Source of the DNA: an uncultured Aquimarina sp.
GTDB taxonomy: Bacteria > Bacteroidota > Bacteroidia > Flavobacteriales > Flavobacteriaceae
Assembly (NCBI RefSeq): GCF_947492965.1
Contig: NZ_CANLOZ010000004.1
Coordinates: forward strand, 496,001 to 560,000
Direction: 5' to 3'
Length of the DNA stretch: 64,000 nucleotides
Below, piece by piece: positions 1-9,155 of the stretch (position 1 is its first letter; every line of letters begins with the position of its first letter). The translations under genes were made by a program, and so were the position numbers. The notes beneath the pieces are model-generated. The model made no database searches. It saw only the letters and a program-made list of their open reading frames with translations, and was not told the DNA's origin.

Positions 1-453
1 GGTAATACTGTTTTTAAGGACAATGGAGAAGGGGTTATTGATGATATTGAAAAGTTTAAAAAAGTAATCCTAGATTATAATGGCGAAGAACATGCTCCTA
101 ATTACGTAATGATATATTGGGGAACCCTTTTGTTTAAAGGGAAACTCACTGAAATGAGTATAGAGTTCAAGCTTTTTAAATCAGACGGAACTCCAATTCG
201 AGCGGTTGCCAAAGCAAAATTTCAAGGATTTGTAGAAGACGACTTAAGAGTGGCAAGAGAAAATAATCAGTCTCCTGATCTAACGCATGTGCGCTTAGTA
301 AAGGAAGGGGATACATTGCCACTGATGTCGCATCGTATTTATGGAGATTCTAGATATTATCTCGAAGTAGCGAAGGTAAATGAACTAACATCTTTTAGAA
401 AACTGGAAGTAGGAACAGAACTCTTTTTTCCACCAATAGAAAAAATTTCATAA
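1..453 (+). CDS. eCIS tube-initiator protein with C-terminal LysM (Afp7-like), 5' partial
   Basis: The frame is open from the first base of the window, so the gene starts upstream and 150 residues are visible. The last 55 or so residues form a LysM-like module (KEGDTLPLMSHRIYGD, then a TELFFPP end), as in T4 gp53 and Afp7-type proteins that join the inner tube to the spike. The upstream part, with its FKLFKSDGTPIRA stretch, fits the CIS tube/tube-initiator family. The next gene, a VgrG-like spike, starts two bases after the stop, which supports a baseplate-hub role. An ATG at 109 lies inside the gene and is unlikely to be the start. The family call is from recognition of motifs and gene order. 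Confidence 0.8.
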   Translation, partial: GNTVFKDNGEGVIDDIEKFKKVILDYNGEEHAPNYVMIYWGTLLFKGKLTEMSIEFKLFKSDGTPIRAVAKAKFQGFVEDDLRVARENNQSPDLTHVRLVKEGDTLPLMSHRIYGDSRYYLEVAKVNELTSFRKLEVGTELFFPPIEKIS

Positions 454-455
454 TC

Positions 456-2201
456 ATGGCGCAAGGAAGTGTAATACAAACCTCTAAAAGTGCGGATCTG
501 ATCACTCATAAACTTTTGGTGGGAGGAAATGAACTGTCTAAAAAATATCAGGTAAAGACGATTTCTATTGAAAAGGAAGTGAATAGAATCCCTACGGCTA
601 AAATTATTTTGATCGACGGAGAACCTGCAAAACAGGATTTTGAACTAAGTAATGAGGAACTACTAATTCCAGGTGCAGAAATCGAAATTACTGCTGGGTA
701 TCATTCAGATGAAGAAACAGTTTTTAAAGGAATCATCATTAAACATAATATCAAAATAAGGGCAAATGGTTCTTATTTGATTGTAGAATGTAAAGACGAA
801 GCGGTTAAGCTAACGATTGGTAGAAAAAGCAATTATTTCTATGACAATAAAGATAGTGATATTATCGAAGAAATTATTGGAGCATATGGTATTGATAAAG
901 AGGTAGAAGCTACAAATTATGAGCATAAAGAATTGGTGCAATATCATACTTCTGACTGGGATTTTATCGTAAGCAGAGCACAAGCAAATGGCAAGTTGTG
1001 TTTTGTCGATGATGGCAGGCTAAGCATTAAAAAACCGGATTTTACTTCTGGAGAAATCGAAACGATAACTTTTGGAGCTACAATGCTCGATCTAGATGCA
1101 GAGATTGATGCCAGACATCAGATAGATAAGGTTACTTCGTATAGCTGGAATTATGCCGATCAGGAGGTTATAGAGATTGAGGCTGCAGATCCATCAGTTT
1201 CTCTTAATGGAAATTTAGAACCGTCAGATCTTTCATCAATAATAGGATTGGAAAATCTAGAATTGAGACATGGAGGATCACTTTCTACAACCGAAATGCA
1301 AGATTGGAGTGATGCAAAGTGGATGTTTCAGCAATTATCTAAGATAAGAGGAAGAGTCAAATTTCAAGGAATCCCATCGGTTAAGCCAGGTACTATTTTA
1401 AAACTTCAGGGAGTTGGTGATCGATTTAATGGCAACGTGTATGTTACAGGAATAAGTCATCATATTTCCGAAGGTAATTGGACCGTAGATGCGCAATTTG
1501 GAATAAACCCTAAATGGTTTTCTGAAACTTATGATATTAATCCATTACCCGCTTCTGGATTATTATCAGGAATCTGTGGACTCCAAATAGGAATTGTGAG
1601 TCAGTTAGAAGAAGATCCTGATGGAGAAAATAGAATATTAGTACAGTTACCCATTATAAATAATGAAGAACAAGGAATATGGTGTCGTGTTGCATCTTTA
1701 GATGCAGGAGAAAATAGAGGAGCATTCTTTCTTCCTGAAATCTCGGATGAGGTCATTGTAGGTTTTATCAATGATGATCCTAATGATGGAGTAGTATTAG
1801 GAATGCTTAATAGCAGTGCAAAACCTGCTCCTATAACTGCCAGTGATGATAATCATGAAAAAGGATTTATTACTAGAAGTGAAATGAAAGTACTTTTTGA
1901 TGATGATAAAAAATCCATAAGTATTGAAACTCCGGCAGGTAAAAAAATAGTGCTAGACGAAGATGCGGGATCCATAGTAGTGGAGGATGATAATTCTAAC
2001 ATTATTACGGTCGATAGCTCTGGTATCGCGATTGAAAGTTCGAGCGATATCAATCTTACAGCTTCTGGAGATGTAAATATCGAAGGAACCAATGTAAATA
2101 TTAAAGCCAACGCACAATTTAAAGCGGAAGGGTCGGCAGGAGTAGAAATGTCGTCGAGTGCTACCGCAACCTTAAAAGGTTCTTTAGTGCAGATAAATTA
2201 G
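456..2201 (+). CDS. VgrG-like spike/hub protein of contractile injection system (Afp8-like)
   Basis: This 581-residue protein has the VgrG layout. Residues 1 to about 365 form a gp27-like hub (phage GPD type). An OB-fold gp5-like segment follows at about 370-455 (IGIVSQLEEDPDGENRILVQ, then EVIVGFINDDPNDGVVLGML). The end, about 470-581, is a repetitive beta-helix rich in SSSDINLTASGDVNIEG-type repeats. It should trimerise into the central spike below the inner tube and carry the PAAR tip encoded next. It begins two bases after the LysM gene, so translation is probably coupled. No extra C-terminal effector domain is present. The family assignment is firm; the structural role comes from known VgrG/Afp8 proteins. 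Confidence 0.93.
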   Translation: MAQGSVIQTSKSADLITHKLLVGGNELSKKYQVKTISIEKEVNRIPTAKIILIDGEPAKQDFELSNEELLIPGAEIEITAGYHSDEETVFKGIIIKHNIKIRANGSYLIVECKDEAVKLTIGRKSNYFYDNKDSDIIEEIIGAYGIDKEVEATNYEHKELVQYHTSDWDFIVSRAQANGKLCFVDDGRLSIKKPDFTSGEIETITFGATMLDLDAEIDARHQIDKVTSYSWNYADQEVIEIEAADPSVSLNGNLEPSDLSSIIGLENLELRHGGSLSTTEMQDWSDAKWMFQQLSKIRGRVKFQGIPSVKPGTILKLQGVGDRFNGNVYVTGISHHISEGNWTVDAQFGINPKWFSETYDINPLPASGLLSGICGLQIGIVSQLEEDPDGENRILVQLPIINNEEQGIWCRVASLDAGENRGAFFLPEISDEVIVGFINDDPNDGVVLGMLNSSAKPAPITASDDNHEKGFITRSEMKVLFDDDKKSISIETPAGKKIVLDEDAGSIVVEDDNSNIITVDSSGIAIESSSDINLTASGDVNIEGTNVNIKANAQFKAEGSAGVEMSSSATATLKGSLVQIN

Positions 2202-2240
2202 AGAATTATTGAGTAGTGAGTATCCTTTAGCATAAATATT

Positions 2241-2288
2241 AAACTAACAGCCAATAGCTAATGACTAACAGCTAGCAGCTAACAACTA
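2241..2288. repeat. Degenerate CTAACAGCTA-type intergenic repeat
   Basis: The gap between the spike and PAAR genes contains a run of short imperfect units built on CTAACAGC, AGCTAATGAC and AGCTAACAAC. A related run lies in the opposite orientation at 63151-63200. Such low-complexity runs are probably a dispersed intergenic repeat of this genome. I see no function. Confidence 0.4.
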
Positions 2289-2302
2289 TAAACAAAAAGA
2301 CT

Positions 2303-2593
2303 ATGCCACCAGCAGCAAGAATAACAGATATGCATGTATGTCCTATGGTAACCGGAGTAGTTCCCCATGTGGGAGGTCCAATACTTCCAGCAGGAGAACC
2401 AACAGTGCTCATTGGAGGTTTACCAGCTGCAAGAGTGGGAGATATGGCAACTTGTGTAGGCCCGCCAGATACAATCATTATGGGATCTGGAACCGTAATG
2501 ATAGGAGGAATGCCAGCAGCAAGAATGGGCGATAGTACAGCTCATGGAGGAACCATAGTCATGGGATTGCCAACAGTAATAATAGGAGGATGA
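2303..2593 (+). CDS. PAAR-domain spike tip protein
   Basis: This 96-residue protein is essentially one PAAR domain. It opens with PPAARITD and repeats the unit GLPAARVGD and GMPAARMGD, with glycine-rich turns between them. His and Cys residues at about 11, 13, 22, 51 and 81 can supply the zinc ligands at the apex of the cone. It should sharpen the VgrG trimer and help pierce the target membrane. It sits between the spike and gp25 genes, and its stop codon overlaps the most upstream ATG of the gp25 gene. There is no toxin extension, so effectors are probably carried elsewhere in the particle. Confidence 0.93.
   Translation: MPPAARITDMHVCPMVTGVVPHVGGPILPAGEPTVLIGGLPAARVGDMATCVGPPDTIIMGSGTVMIGGMPAARMGDSTAHGGTIVMGLPTVIIGG
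2584..2590 (+). promoter_or_regulatory. Shine-Dalgarno AGGAGGA deciding the gp25 start
   Basis: AGGAGGA lies inside the last codons of the PAAR gene. It touches the ATG at 2590 but is spaced five bases from the ATG at 2596, so 2596 is the better start for the gp25 gene. A strong site of this kind is unusual in this window. Confidence 0.5.
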
Positions 2594-2595
2594 TT

Positions 2596-3015
2596 ATGGA
2601 TACAAATACATCATTTTTAGGAACAGGATGGGGATTTCCACCAGAATTTGTAAAGGAAGGTAACGAGTCCGGAAAAGTAGCAATGCTTTCTGATGAAAGT
2701 GATATTAAAAGTAGTCTAGAAGTTTTACTATCTACCCGTTTAGGAGAACGCGTAATGGTTCCGAATTATGGATGCAATCTCGATGAACTTTTATTTAAAC
2801 CTCTAAATCTCACATTAAAAACTTTTGTAAGAGAGTTGATAAAAAATGCCATTCTCTACTACGAACCAAGAATAGATGCAGAGAAGATACAGATTGATCA
2901 AACCAACGAATTGGATGGAGAATTATTAATCAATATCGATTACCGAATTAGAGCAACCAATGCTAGAAATAATTTGGTGTTTCCATTCTATAAACAAGAG
3001 GGTACTAATATTTAA
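2596..3015 (+). CDS. gp25/GPW-family baseplate wedge protein (Afp9-like)
   Basis: This 139-residue protein has the gp25 core. It shows KSSLEVLLSTRLGERVMVPNYG at about residues 33-54, followed by the DELLF segment and an I-YEPRI motif. It corresponds to T4 gp25, TssE and Afp9, the wedge protein that links the baseplate to the sheath and triggers contraction. The ATG at 2590 overlaps the PAAR stop as ATGA, but the Shine-Dalgarno sequence favours the ATG at 2596. Its position between the PAAR and J-like genes is the standard eCIS order. Confidence in the family is high. Confidence 0.93.
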   Translation: MDTNTSFLGTGWGFPPEFVKEGNESGKVAMLSDESDIKSSLEVLLSTRLGERVMVPNYGCNLDELLFKPLNLTLKTFVRELIKNAILYYEPRIDAEKIQIDQTNELDGELLINIDYRIRATNARNNLVFPFYKQEGTNI

Positions 3016-3037
3016 GCAAAAATAAAAAGACAATACA

Positions 3038-6000
3038 ATGAGCAGCAGTTGCGAACATAACGATCTATTATTGATGAGGAATGGTACTTCTCAAAGTCAA
3101 CGTTGTATTGATGCATTAGATCCAGAAAGTATACAATTACACGATTTGAGTATCGATGATTGGATGCGATTTGCATATAGGTTCTCACAAAAAGTACAAT
3201 ATTTTGATACAGAAAGTAATACCATTTCAGGTGACTGGAGTAACTTTTTTGTAAAAGAAGAAGAAATAGCAAGTTTCGTAGAAAGACTTACAAAACTAGA
3301 AGAAGCTGAAATCTCAATTGAGAAAAGTATTCAACCACATCTCTCTTTATTTGCAGCTTTTTTGAAGCTCACAAGCTTTTCGCAAGAACGACTTAATAGT
3401 TTGTCTAAAAAACATCTTGATTTTTATTATAAAGAAGTTCTAAAATTAAGTAATAAGGCAGCTGTAGAAGATAAAGTGCACGTATTGTTTGAACTAGCTA
3501 AAAATGCAACTGAGGTTAAAATAGATAAAGACACTAAGTTAGATGGAGGAAAAGATGAAGATGGTATAAAGCGCGAATATTATACGCAAGAAGAAATTGT
3601 GGTCAATGAAGCATCCGTTTCTTCATTACGTAATGTATACTATGAAGAAGGAGTTGGTGTTAGAAATGCTTTGATTGCAAATTCATACGATGGATTAGGA
3701 GAAGATTTTCCAGATGATCAGATACGATGGTGGCCTTTTGGATATCCCACAGATACATTAGGACCAACACAAGATGCTGCAACTTATCCGAATCTTCCCT
3801 TTGCAAAAACTGGTTTTGGAGTCGCGTCTCCTGTTTTATTACTAAAAGAAGGAAAAAGGACAATAACGTTTACTATAAGTTTAGGTGCGTTTAGCACAAT
3901 AGGAATAAATACTTCAGATATTCCAGAGGCACTAGCCGTTTTTTTTAGTGGAGAAAAAGAATGGATCGAAGGAGAAATTAGCACTGCCGAATCTACTATA
4001 ACTTCTGGAGAACTAAAACTAGTGGTTATACTTAATGAAGGACTAGATCCTATTGTTGGGTATGACCAGGAAGTACTTTTGGAACCATATACAACTACAG
4101 ATCCTGTAGCTAGATTTTTAATAAAAAATACTACCACGAATACAATTGGAAATACCTTTCAAAATATATTTTCTACTACTAAGGTAAATAGTATCTCCAT
4201 TGATGTCTCTATAGATTCCATTCAGGATATAACCATTGAAAATGATTTAGGGATTTTGGATGCCTCCAAACCTTTTTATCCTTTTGGTTCACAACCCAAA
4301 AAAGGATCTAATTTTTTTATTGGTCTTCCCGAAGCATTAGATAAAAATTGGACAGAAATAAATATTGATTTCTCTTGGAAAGATAAACCCAATTTGGTCG
4401 AAAATTATATAGCTTACAGAACAGAGTTTATTGAAAGAATCAGTAAAGAAAGATACACATTAACATTAGATCCTGATGGTGTATTAGAGAATCCGAAAAA
4501 CCTAAAACCCATCGTAGCTACTGAGGACTATTTCACTTCAAAAATACAAGTTTTAGAGAATGGAGTATGGGAATTAAAAGACCCATTTCATTTGCTTTTT
4601 AGCGAAGCAGATCCTGATAAAAGTACTATTGCCATTACCCGTACTGCAGAAGCGGGAAGTGAAAAAGGTGGTTTTTTGGATTTTCTTATGGAGCCACTCC
4701 CAAAGCTTCAAAAAGGAGGATTTCCATTTCAATCAAAGATACCTACCAAAGAAAAATTTTCAGCTTCCATAAAAAAAGGTTTTGTCAAACTTATTCTTAA
4801 TCAATCATTTCTGCATGATCTGTTCCCTAAGATTTTTTCTGTGGCATTATCCAAAGAAAATGCTACTGACACATTAATACCAAATGCACCGTATACTCCA
4901 CAGATAGAAACAATAAAAGTCGGATATGCCGCACAAGCAAGTACGACGGATGCAAATGTTCAGCTATTCCATGAACATCCTTTTGGTATATCGGAAGAAA
5001 GTGAAGATTTAAAAAAAGCATCTGTACTAGCTATTGCCAATCCAGAAATCAAATTATTACCAGCTTATAAAAAAGGATGCTTGTTTATAGGGATTGAAAA
5101 TGCAAAAAACCTACAAAACGTGTCCCTATTGGTACAAACCTTAGAAGGTAGTGAAAACCCTGAAACGGCAAATGATTTTGCTGATGGAGAAAAACTAGCA
5201 TGGTCCATATTATGTAACAATGAATGGCTTTCTTTAAATACAGATTACATAATATCTAACAATACGGATAATTTTCTAAAATCAGGAATAGTAAAGTTTT
5301 CGATTCCAAAAGAAGCTACAAAAGAAAATACAAAATTACCAACAGGATTATTCTGGGTTAAAGTAGAGAATCCAAGAGATTTTGATACCGTAAGTCAGCT
5401 TATAGATATTAAGGCGCAAGCTGTTTTAGCACAATTTCAGAATAACAATAATAATCTGAATCATTTACAATATGGTATTCCTGAAGGAATAATTTCTAAG
5501 TTAGTAGAACGGCTAGCAAATGTAAAAGGAGTTACCCAGAATTATGGTTCTTTTGATGGTAAACCACAAGAAACTGATAAAGATTTTTATCGCAGAATTA
5601 GTGAACGCCTTAGACATAAACAAAGAGCTATTACTATCTGGGATTACGAAAACCTGATATTACAAGAATTTCCAGACATCTATAAGGTTAATTGTTTAAA
5701 TCATACCTCTTTAACTTCTTTTTTATCTCCTGGAGATGTAACCTTGGTGGTCATACCGAATATCATTAACCAAAATGTATATGATCCTTATAAACCAAGA
5801 ATCAGTAAAGCAAAACGTAATGCTATTCAGGGATTTATAAATAATCTGAATACGCTCCATGTTGCGGCTCAGGTAATTAATCCAGTATACGAAGAAGTTA
5901 AGGTCAATTTAAAAGCTAAGTTTTACGAAGGTAAAGATGAGAGTTTTTATAGTATCCAATTACAAAAAGATATTACTAAGCTTTTGGCTCCTTGGGCTTT

Positions 6001-6262
6001 TGAGGAAACTTCGGTAATTGATTTTGGGATTACCTTACATCAAAGCATGGTAATTAATTATATCGAGAAGTTATCATATGTAGACTACATAACCGACTTT
6101 CAACTATTGCATGAAACAGGGATTGAAGCGTTTACCGGAAAAAAAATATTTAATCAAACAAAGAAAGTAGTACCATCAAGTGCAAAAGTGATTCTCACTT
6201 CTGTAGAATATACAAAGCACGTTGTAAGTGTAGTGAGTCCTTCAGAAGAATGTAAAGTATAA
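3038..6262 (+). CDS. Baseplate J/gp47-like protein of eCIS (Afp11-like)
   Basis: This 1074-residue protein is the large baseplate wedge component. The C-terminal quarter carries the J-family core: from about residue 826 it reads NVKGVTQNYGSFDGKP, then DFYRRISERLRHKQRAI and a WDYENLILQEFPDI stretch, the usual J/gp47 signature. The first 800 residues are a large, poorly conserved extension, as in Afp11 and other eCIS homologues. It should assemble with the next gene product and gp25 into the baseplate ring. It lies 22 bases after gp25. The length fits eCIS relatives better than phage J proteins, which are much shorter. Confidence 0.88.
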   Translation: MSSSCEHNDLLLMRNGTSQSQRCIDALDPESIQLHDLSIDDWMRFAYRFSQKVQYFDTESNTISGDWSNFFVKEEEIASFVERLTKLEEAEISIEKSIQPHLSLFAAFLKLTSFSQERLNSLSKKHLDFYYKEVLKLSNKAAVEDKVHVLFELAKNATEVKIDKDTKLDGGKDEDGIKREYYTQEEIVVNEASVSSLRNVYYEEGVGVRNALIANSYDGLGEDFPDDQIRWWPFGYPTDTLGPTQDAATYPNLPFAKTGFGVASPVLLLKEGKRTITFTISLGAFSTIGINTSDIPEALAVFFSGEKEWIEGEISTAESTITSGELKLVVILNEGLDPIVGYDQEVLLEPYTTTDPVARFLIKNTTTNTIGNTFQNIFSTTKVNSISIDVSIDSIQDITIENDLGILDASKPFYPFGSQPKKGSNFFIGLPEALDKNWTEINIDFSWKDKPNLVENYIAYRTEFIERISKERYTLTLDPDGVLENPKNLKPIVATEDYFTSKIQVLENGVWELKDPFHLLFSEADPDKSTIAITRTAEAGSEKGGFLDFLMEPLPKLQKGGFPFQSKIPTKEKFSASIKKGFVKLILNQSFLHDLFPKIFSVALSKENATDTLIPNAPYTPQIETIKVGYAAQASTTDANVQLFHEHPFGISEESEDLKKASVLAIANPEIKLLPAYKKGCLFIGIENAKNLQNVSLLVQTLEGSENPETANDFADGEKLAWSILCNNEWLSLNTDYIISNNTDNFLKSGIVKFSIPKEATKENTKLPTGLFWVKVENPRDFDTVSQLIDIKAQAVLAQFQNNNNNLNHLQYGIPEGIISKLVERLANVKGVTQNYGSFDGKPQETDKDFYRRISERLRHKQRAITIWDYENLILQEFPDIYKVNCLNHTSLTSFLSPGDVTLVVIPNIINQNVYDPYKPRISKAKRNAIQGFINNLNTLHVAAQVINPVYEEVKVNLKAKFYEGKDESFYSIQLQKDITKLLAPWAFEETSVIDFGITLHQSMVINYIEKLSYVDYITDFQLLHETGIEAFTGKKIFNQTKKVVPSSAKVILTSVEYTKHVVSVVSPSEECKV

Positions 6263-6326
6263 AGATGATGATTTTTAGAATACAGTAAAAGTAGGAGAAA
6301 GAATTAATTATTAAAAAGTAAAACTC

Positions 6327-9140
6327 GTGAAAGAAACGATATCCATACCCAAAAATGTAAGCACCAAAAATGATTTGGATTATGAATACTTGCGAGAAAT
6401 TGGAGTAGACTATATAGAGAAAATCGGGAGTAAGCTATGGACAGATTATAATGTACATGATCCTGGGATTACTATTTTAGAAATGCTGTCGTATGCTATA
6501 ACAGATTTGTCGCAACGTATCGAAATGCCTATAGAAAATCTTTTAGCATCTAAGGAGAATAATATGGCAAAAATGCACGAACAGTTCTTGTCTGCTATAC
6601 ACATTTTACCTACAAAATCAGTTACAGCTTTAGATTATCGCAATCTTTTTATTCATATTGATGGTGTAAAAAATGCATGGATAAAACAGCACGAAGAATT
6701 TATACACGTCAACTGTAAAGAACATCCGGCTCAATTATCCTATACTCCTTTTGATGAAAACCAAACTTTTCCAGCACCATTTAAATTAAAAGGTCTTAAT
6801 GATGTAATTATTGATCTGGAAGAAGAAGTTGAAGATCCAACTACCATTATTTCTTTAGTAAAAGACATATATCATCAGAACAGAAATCTTTGCGAAGATG
6901 TAGTAGATGTTTCTATTGTAAAAGAACATCCTATTGCGATCTGTGCATATATAGATTTGGATCCAGGTGCTGATGAAGAATATATACTAGCACTCATTTA
7001 TCAAGCCATAGACCTCTATTTTTCTCCAACCGTTAATTTTTATTCTTTACAGCAAATGTTTGATAAAGGATATACAACAGATCAAATTTTTGAAGGACCA
7101 ATTCCCTTTTCAAGTGGCTGTGTCCCTTTAGAAAGTGATAAAGGTGGTTTTATTGATAGAGAAGAACTGATCAAAGCAGATCTTCGAAAGGATGTTCGAT
7201 TATCTGATATCATTCAGCTCATCATGAATATCGAAGGGGTTCATGTAATTAAGGATATCTCAATTAGTAATTGTGGAGAAACTTTGGGGTTAGAAGGTAC
7301 ATGGAATATTTGTATTAAGGATTGGCATAAACCAGTACGATGCAATAAAAGTACTTTTAATTTCACCAAGGGACTATTACCAATAGGAATTAATAAAGAA
7401 AAAGTAGCGACCCACTTAGCTAAACTAAAAGCACAGGAAAAAGCCAAATATGAAGATGTTGAGATAGAAGATGTAGCAATGCCATTAGGGAAATACATGG
7501 CGCCAGAAAGTTACACAACTATTCAGAATGATTTTCCTGATGCCTATGGGATTTCTTCTTTTGGACTTCCAGGAAATGCTAAAAAACCAAGAAAGGCCAA
7601 AGCAAATCAATTAAAAGCATATTTGTTGTTCTTTGATCAGGTATTGGCCAATTATTTTCAGCATCTATCCAAAGTAAAAGATTTGTTATCAGTAGATGAA
7701 CATCTGAAAAAACTATATGTGGATAATGTAATACTTACCGAGGCAGAAGAACTCAAGAATAGGCAAACCTATTATGCACAAAAAGTTGAAGATGTTACTG
7801 ATATTAAAATGATAGTAGGGGATTATTCGAATTATGAATCTGATCTTCTGGAGATCATAAATGATCTGCACGAAGAAAAAACTGGAAAAGAAGTATTCTA
7901 TGAACGAAGGAACCAGTTATTAGATCATTTGATTAGTCGATTTGCTGAACGATTTGGTGACTACGCTTTTATGATGAAATTAATTTATGGCGATAATGAT
8001 ATTGCCAATGATGAAATTTTGAGGGCAAAGCTTAGTTTTTTACAAAATTATAAAGAAATCAGTTGCGCAAGAGGACTGGGATTTAACTACTGTAATCCAG
8101 AATCTAGCTTAAACGATAATGGTATTTGGGATACGGTGAATGTTTCAGGTGTTCAACAAAGAATAGCAAAATTACTTGGAATTGTAGATCATAGTAGAAG
8201 AGATTTAGCTTCCGAATTTTTAGAAGTTTATGAAGAACTCGATGATGATGGTGTAACAGAATACAGATGGAGAATTAAGAATGAAAGTCAGGTGTTGCTT
8301 TCCTCCAGTAAGCATTATCATAGTTTAGAGGATGCTTTTAAAGAGCTTTTCTTAGCATATCACTATGCTAAAAATCCAGATAATTATGATTTTAAGTTAA
8401 CCGAAGATGGTACTCAGACATATTTCAACCTAATTAATCCTGATATCAATGATCCAGAGAACGAAGATTGGATTATCGCAAGAAGAATAGCTTTTACAGA
8501 CACTAAAGAAGAAGGAATAGCTGCGAGAGATGCTCTAATTGCATTAATAAAAGAGGTAACCGCAGATGAAGGAATATATATTATAGAACATATCTTGCTT
8601 AGACCAGATAAGAATAATTTAGATCAATTCGATGTTGAAGATCCTTCGGGATTAGAACCCGATGCCAGTCCAGAAAATTTTATGCCAGTATGTATTGATA
8701 CAGATTGCAAGTCATGCAGCCCTTTCGATCCATACTCCTTTAGGGTTTCGATCATACTTCCAGGATGGACCAAGAGATTTGGGAATAAGGATTTTAGAAG
8801 ATTTGCCGAGCAATTGATTAGAGAAGAGTTACCTGCTCATGTTTTAGCAAAAATATGTTGGATTGGACATCCCTTAGGATTAGTGCCAGATGAAGAAAAT
8901 GATATGCTACATCTTCAAACCAAATACAAGAGCTTTTTAGAGCAATTACATTGCGAAACCACTATAGAAAGCAAATCAGATATCGAGAATTATAGAGCCA
9001 CTTTGAATGAATTGATAAAAGCTATGAATAAGGCCAATACAATTTATCAAACAGGAAGATTACACGATTGTGATAATGATGATACAGAAGAAACAGGAAA
9101 CAAAATAATATTAGGAAGAACCAATATTGGGAATCTTTAA
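6327..9140 (+). CDS. Large eCIS baseplate protein (Afp12-like)
   Basis: The start is GTG (GTG AAA GAA ACG), about 64 bases after the J-like gene. The 937-residue product has the N-terminal signature LWTDYNVHDPGITILEMLSYA at about residues 32-52, typical of the second large wedge protein of eCIS and related baseplates. A cluster of six cysteines near residues 780-800 (PVCIDTDCKSCSPFDPYSF region) could bind metal or form disulfides. The protein should pair with the J-like protein in the wedge. Family by signature and position; the cysteine role is only a suggestion. Confidence 0.82.
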   Translation: MKETISIPKNVSTKNDLDYEYLREIGVDYIEKIGSKLWTDYNVHDPGITILEMLSYAITDLSQRIEMPIENLLASKENNMAKMHEQFLSAIHILPTKSVTALDYRNLFIHIDGVKNAWIKQHEEFIHVNCKEHPAQLSYTPFDENQTFPAPFKLKGLNDVIIDLEEEVEDPTTIISLVKDIYHQNRNLCEDVVDVSIVKEHPIAICAYIDLDPGADEEYILALIYQAIDLYFSPTVNFYSLQQMFDKGYTTDQIFEGPIPFSSGCVPLESDKGGFIDREELIKADLRKDVRLSDIIQLIMNIEGVHVIKDISISNCGETLGLEGTWNICIKDWHKPVRCNKSTFNFTKGLLPIGINKEKVATHLAKLKAQEKAKYEDVEIEDVAMPLGKYMAPESYTTIQNDFPDAYGISSFGLPGNAKKPRKAKANQLKAYLLFFDQVLANYFQHLSKVKDLLSVDEHLKKLYVDNVILTEAEELKNRQTYYAQKVEDVTDIKMIVGDYSNYESDLLEIINDLHEEKTGKEVFYERRNQLLDHLISRFAERFGDYAFMMKLIYGDNDIANDEILRAKLSFLQNYKEISCARGLGFNYCNPESSLNDNGIWDTVNVSGVQQRIAKLLGIVDHSRRDLASEFLEVYEELDDDGVTEYRWRIKNESQVLLSSSKHYHSLEDAFKELFLAYHYAKNPDNYDFKLTEDGTQTYFNLINPDINDPENEDWIIARRIAFTDTKEEGIAARDALIALIKEVTADEGIYIIEHILLRPDKNNLDQFDVEDPSGLEPDASPENFMPVCIDTDCKSCSPFDPYSFRVSIILPGWTKRFGNKDFRRFAEQLIREELPAHVLAKICWIGHPLGLVPDEENDMLHLQTKYKSFLEQLHCETTIESKSDIENYRATLNELIKAMNKANTIYQTGRLHDCDNDDTEETGNKIILGRTNIGNL

Positions 9141-9155
9141 AAAAGAAGAAAAATC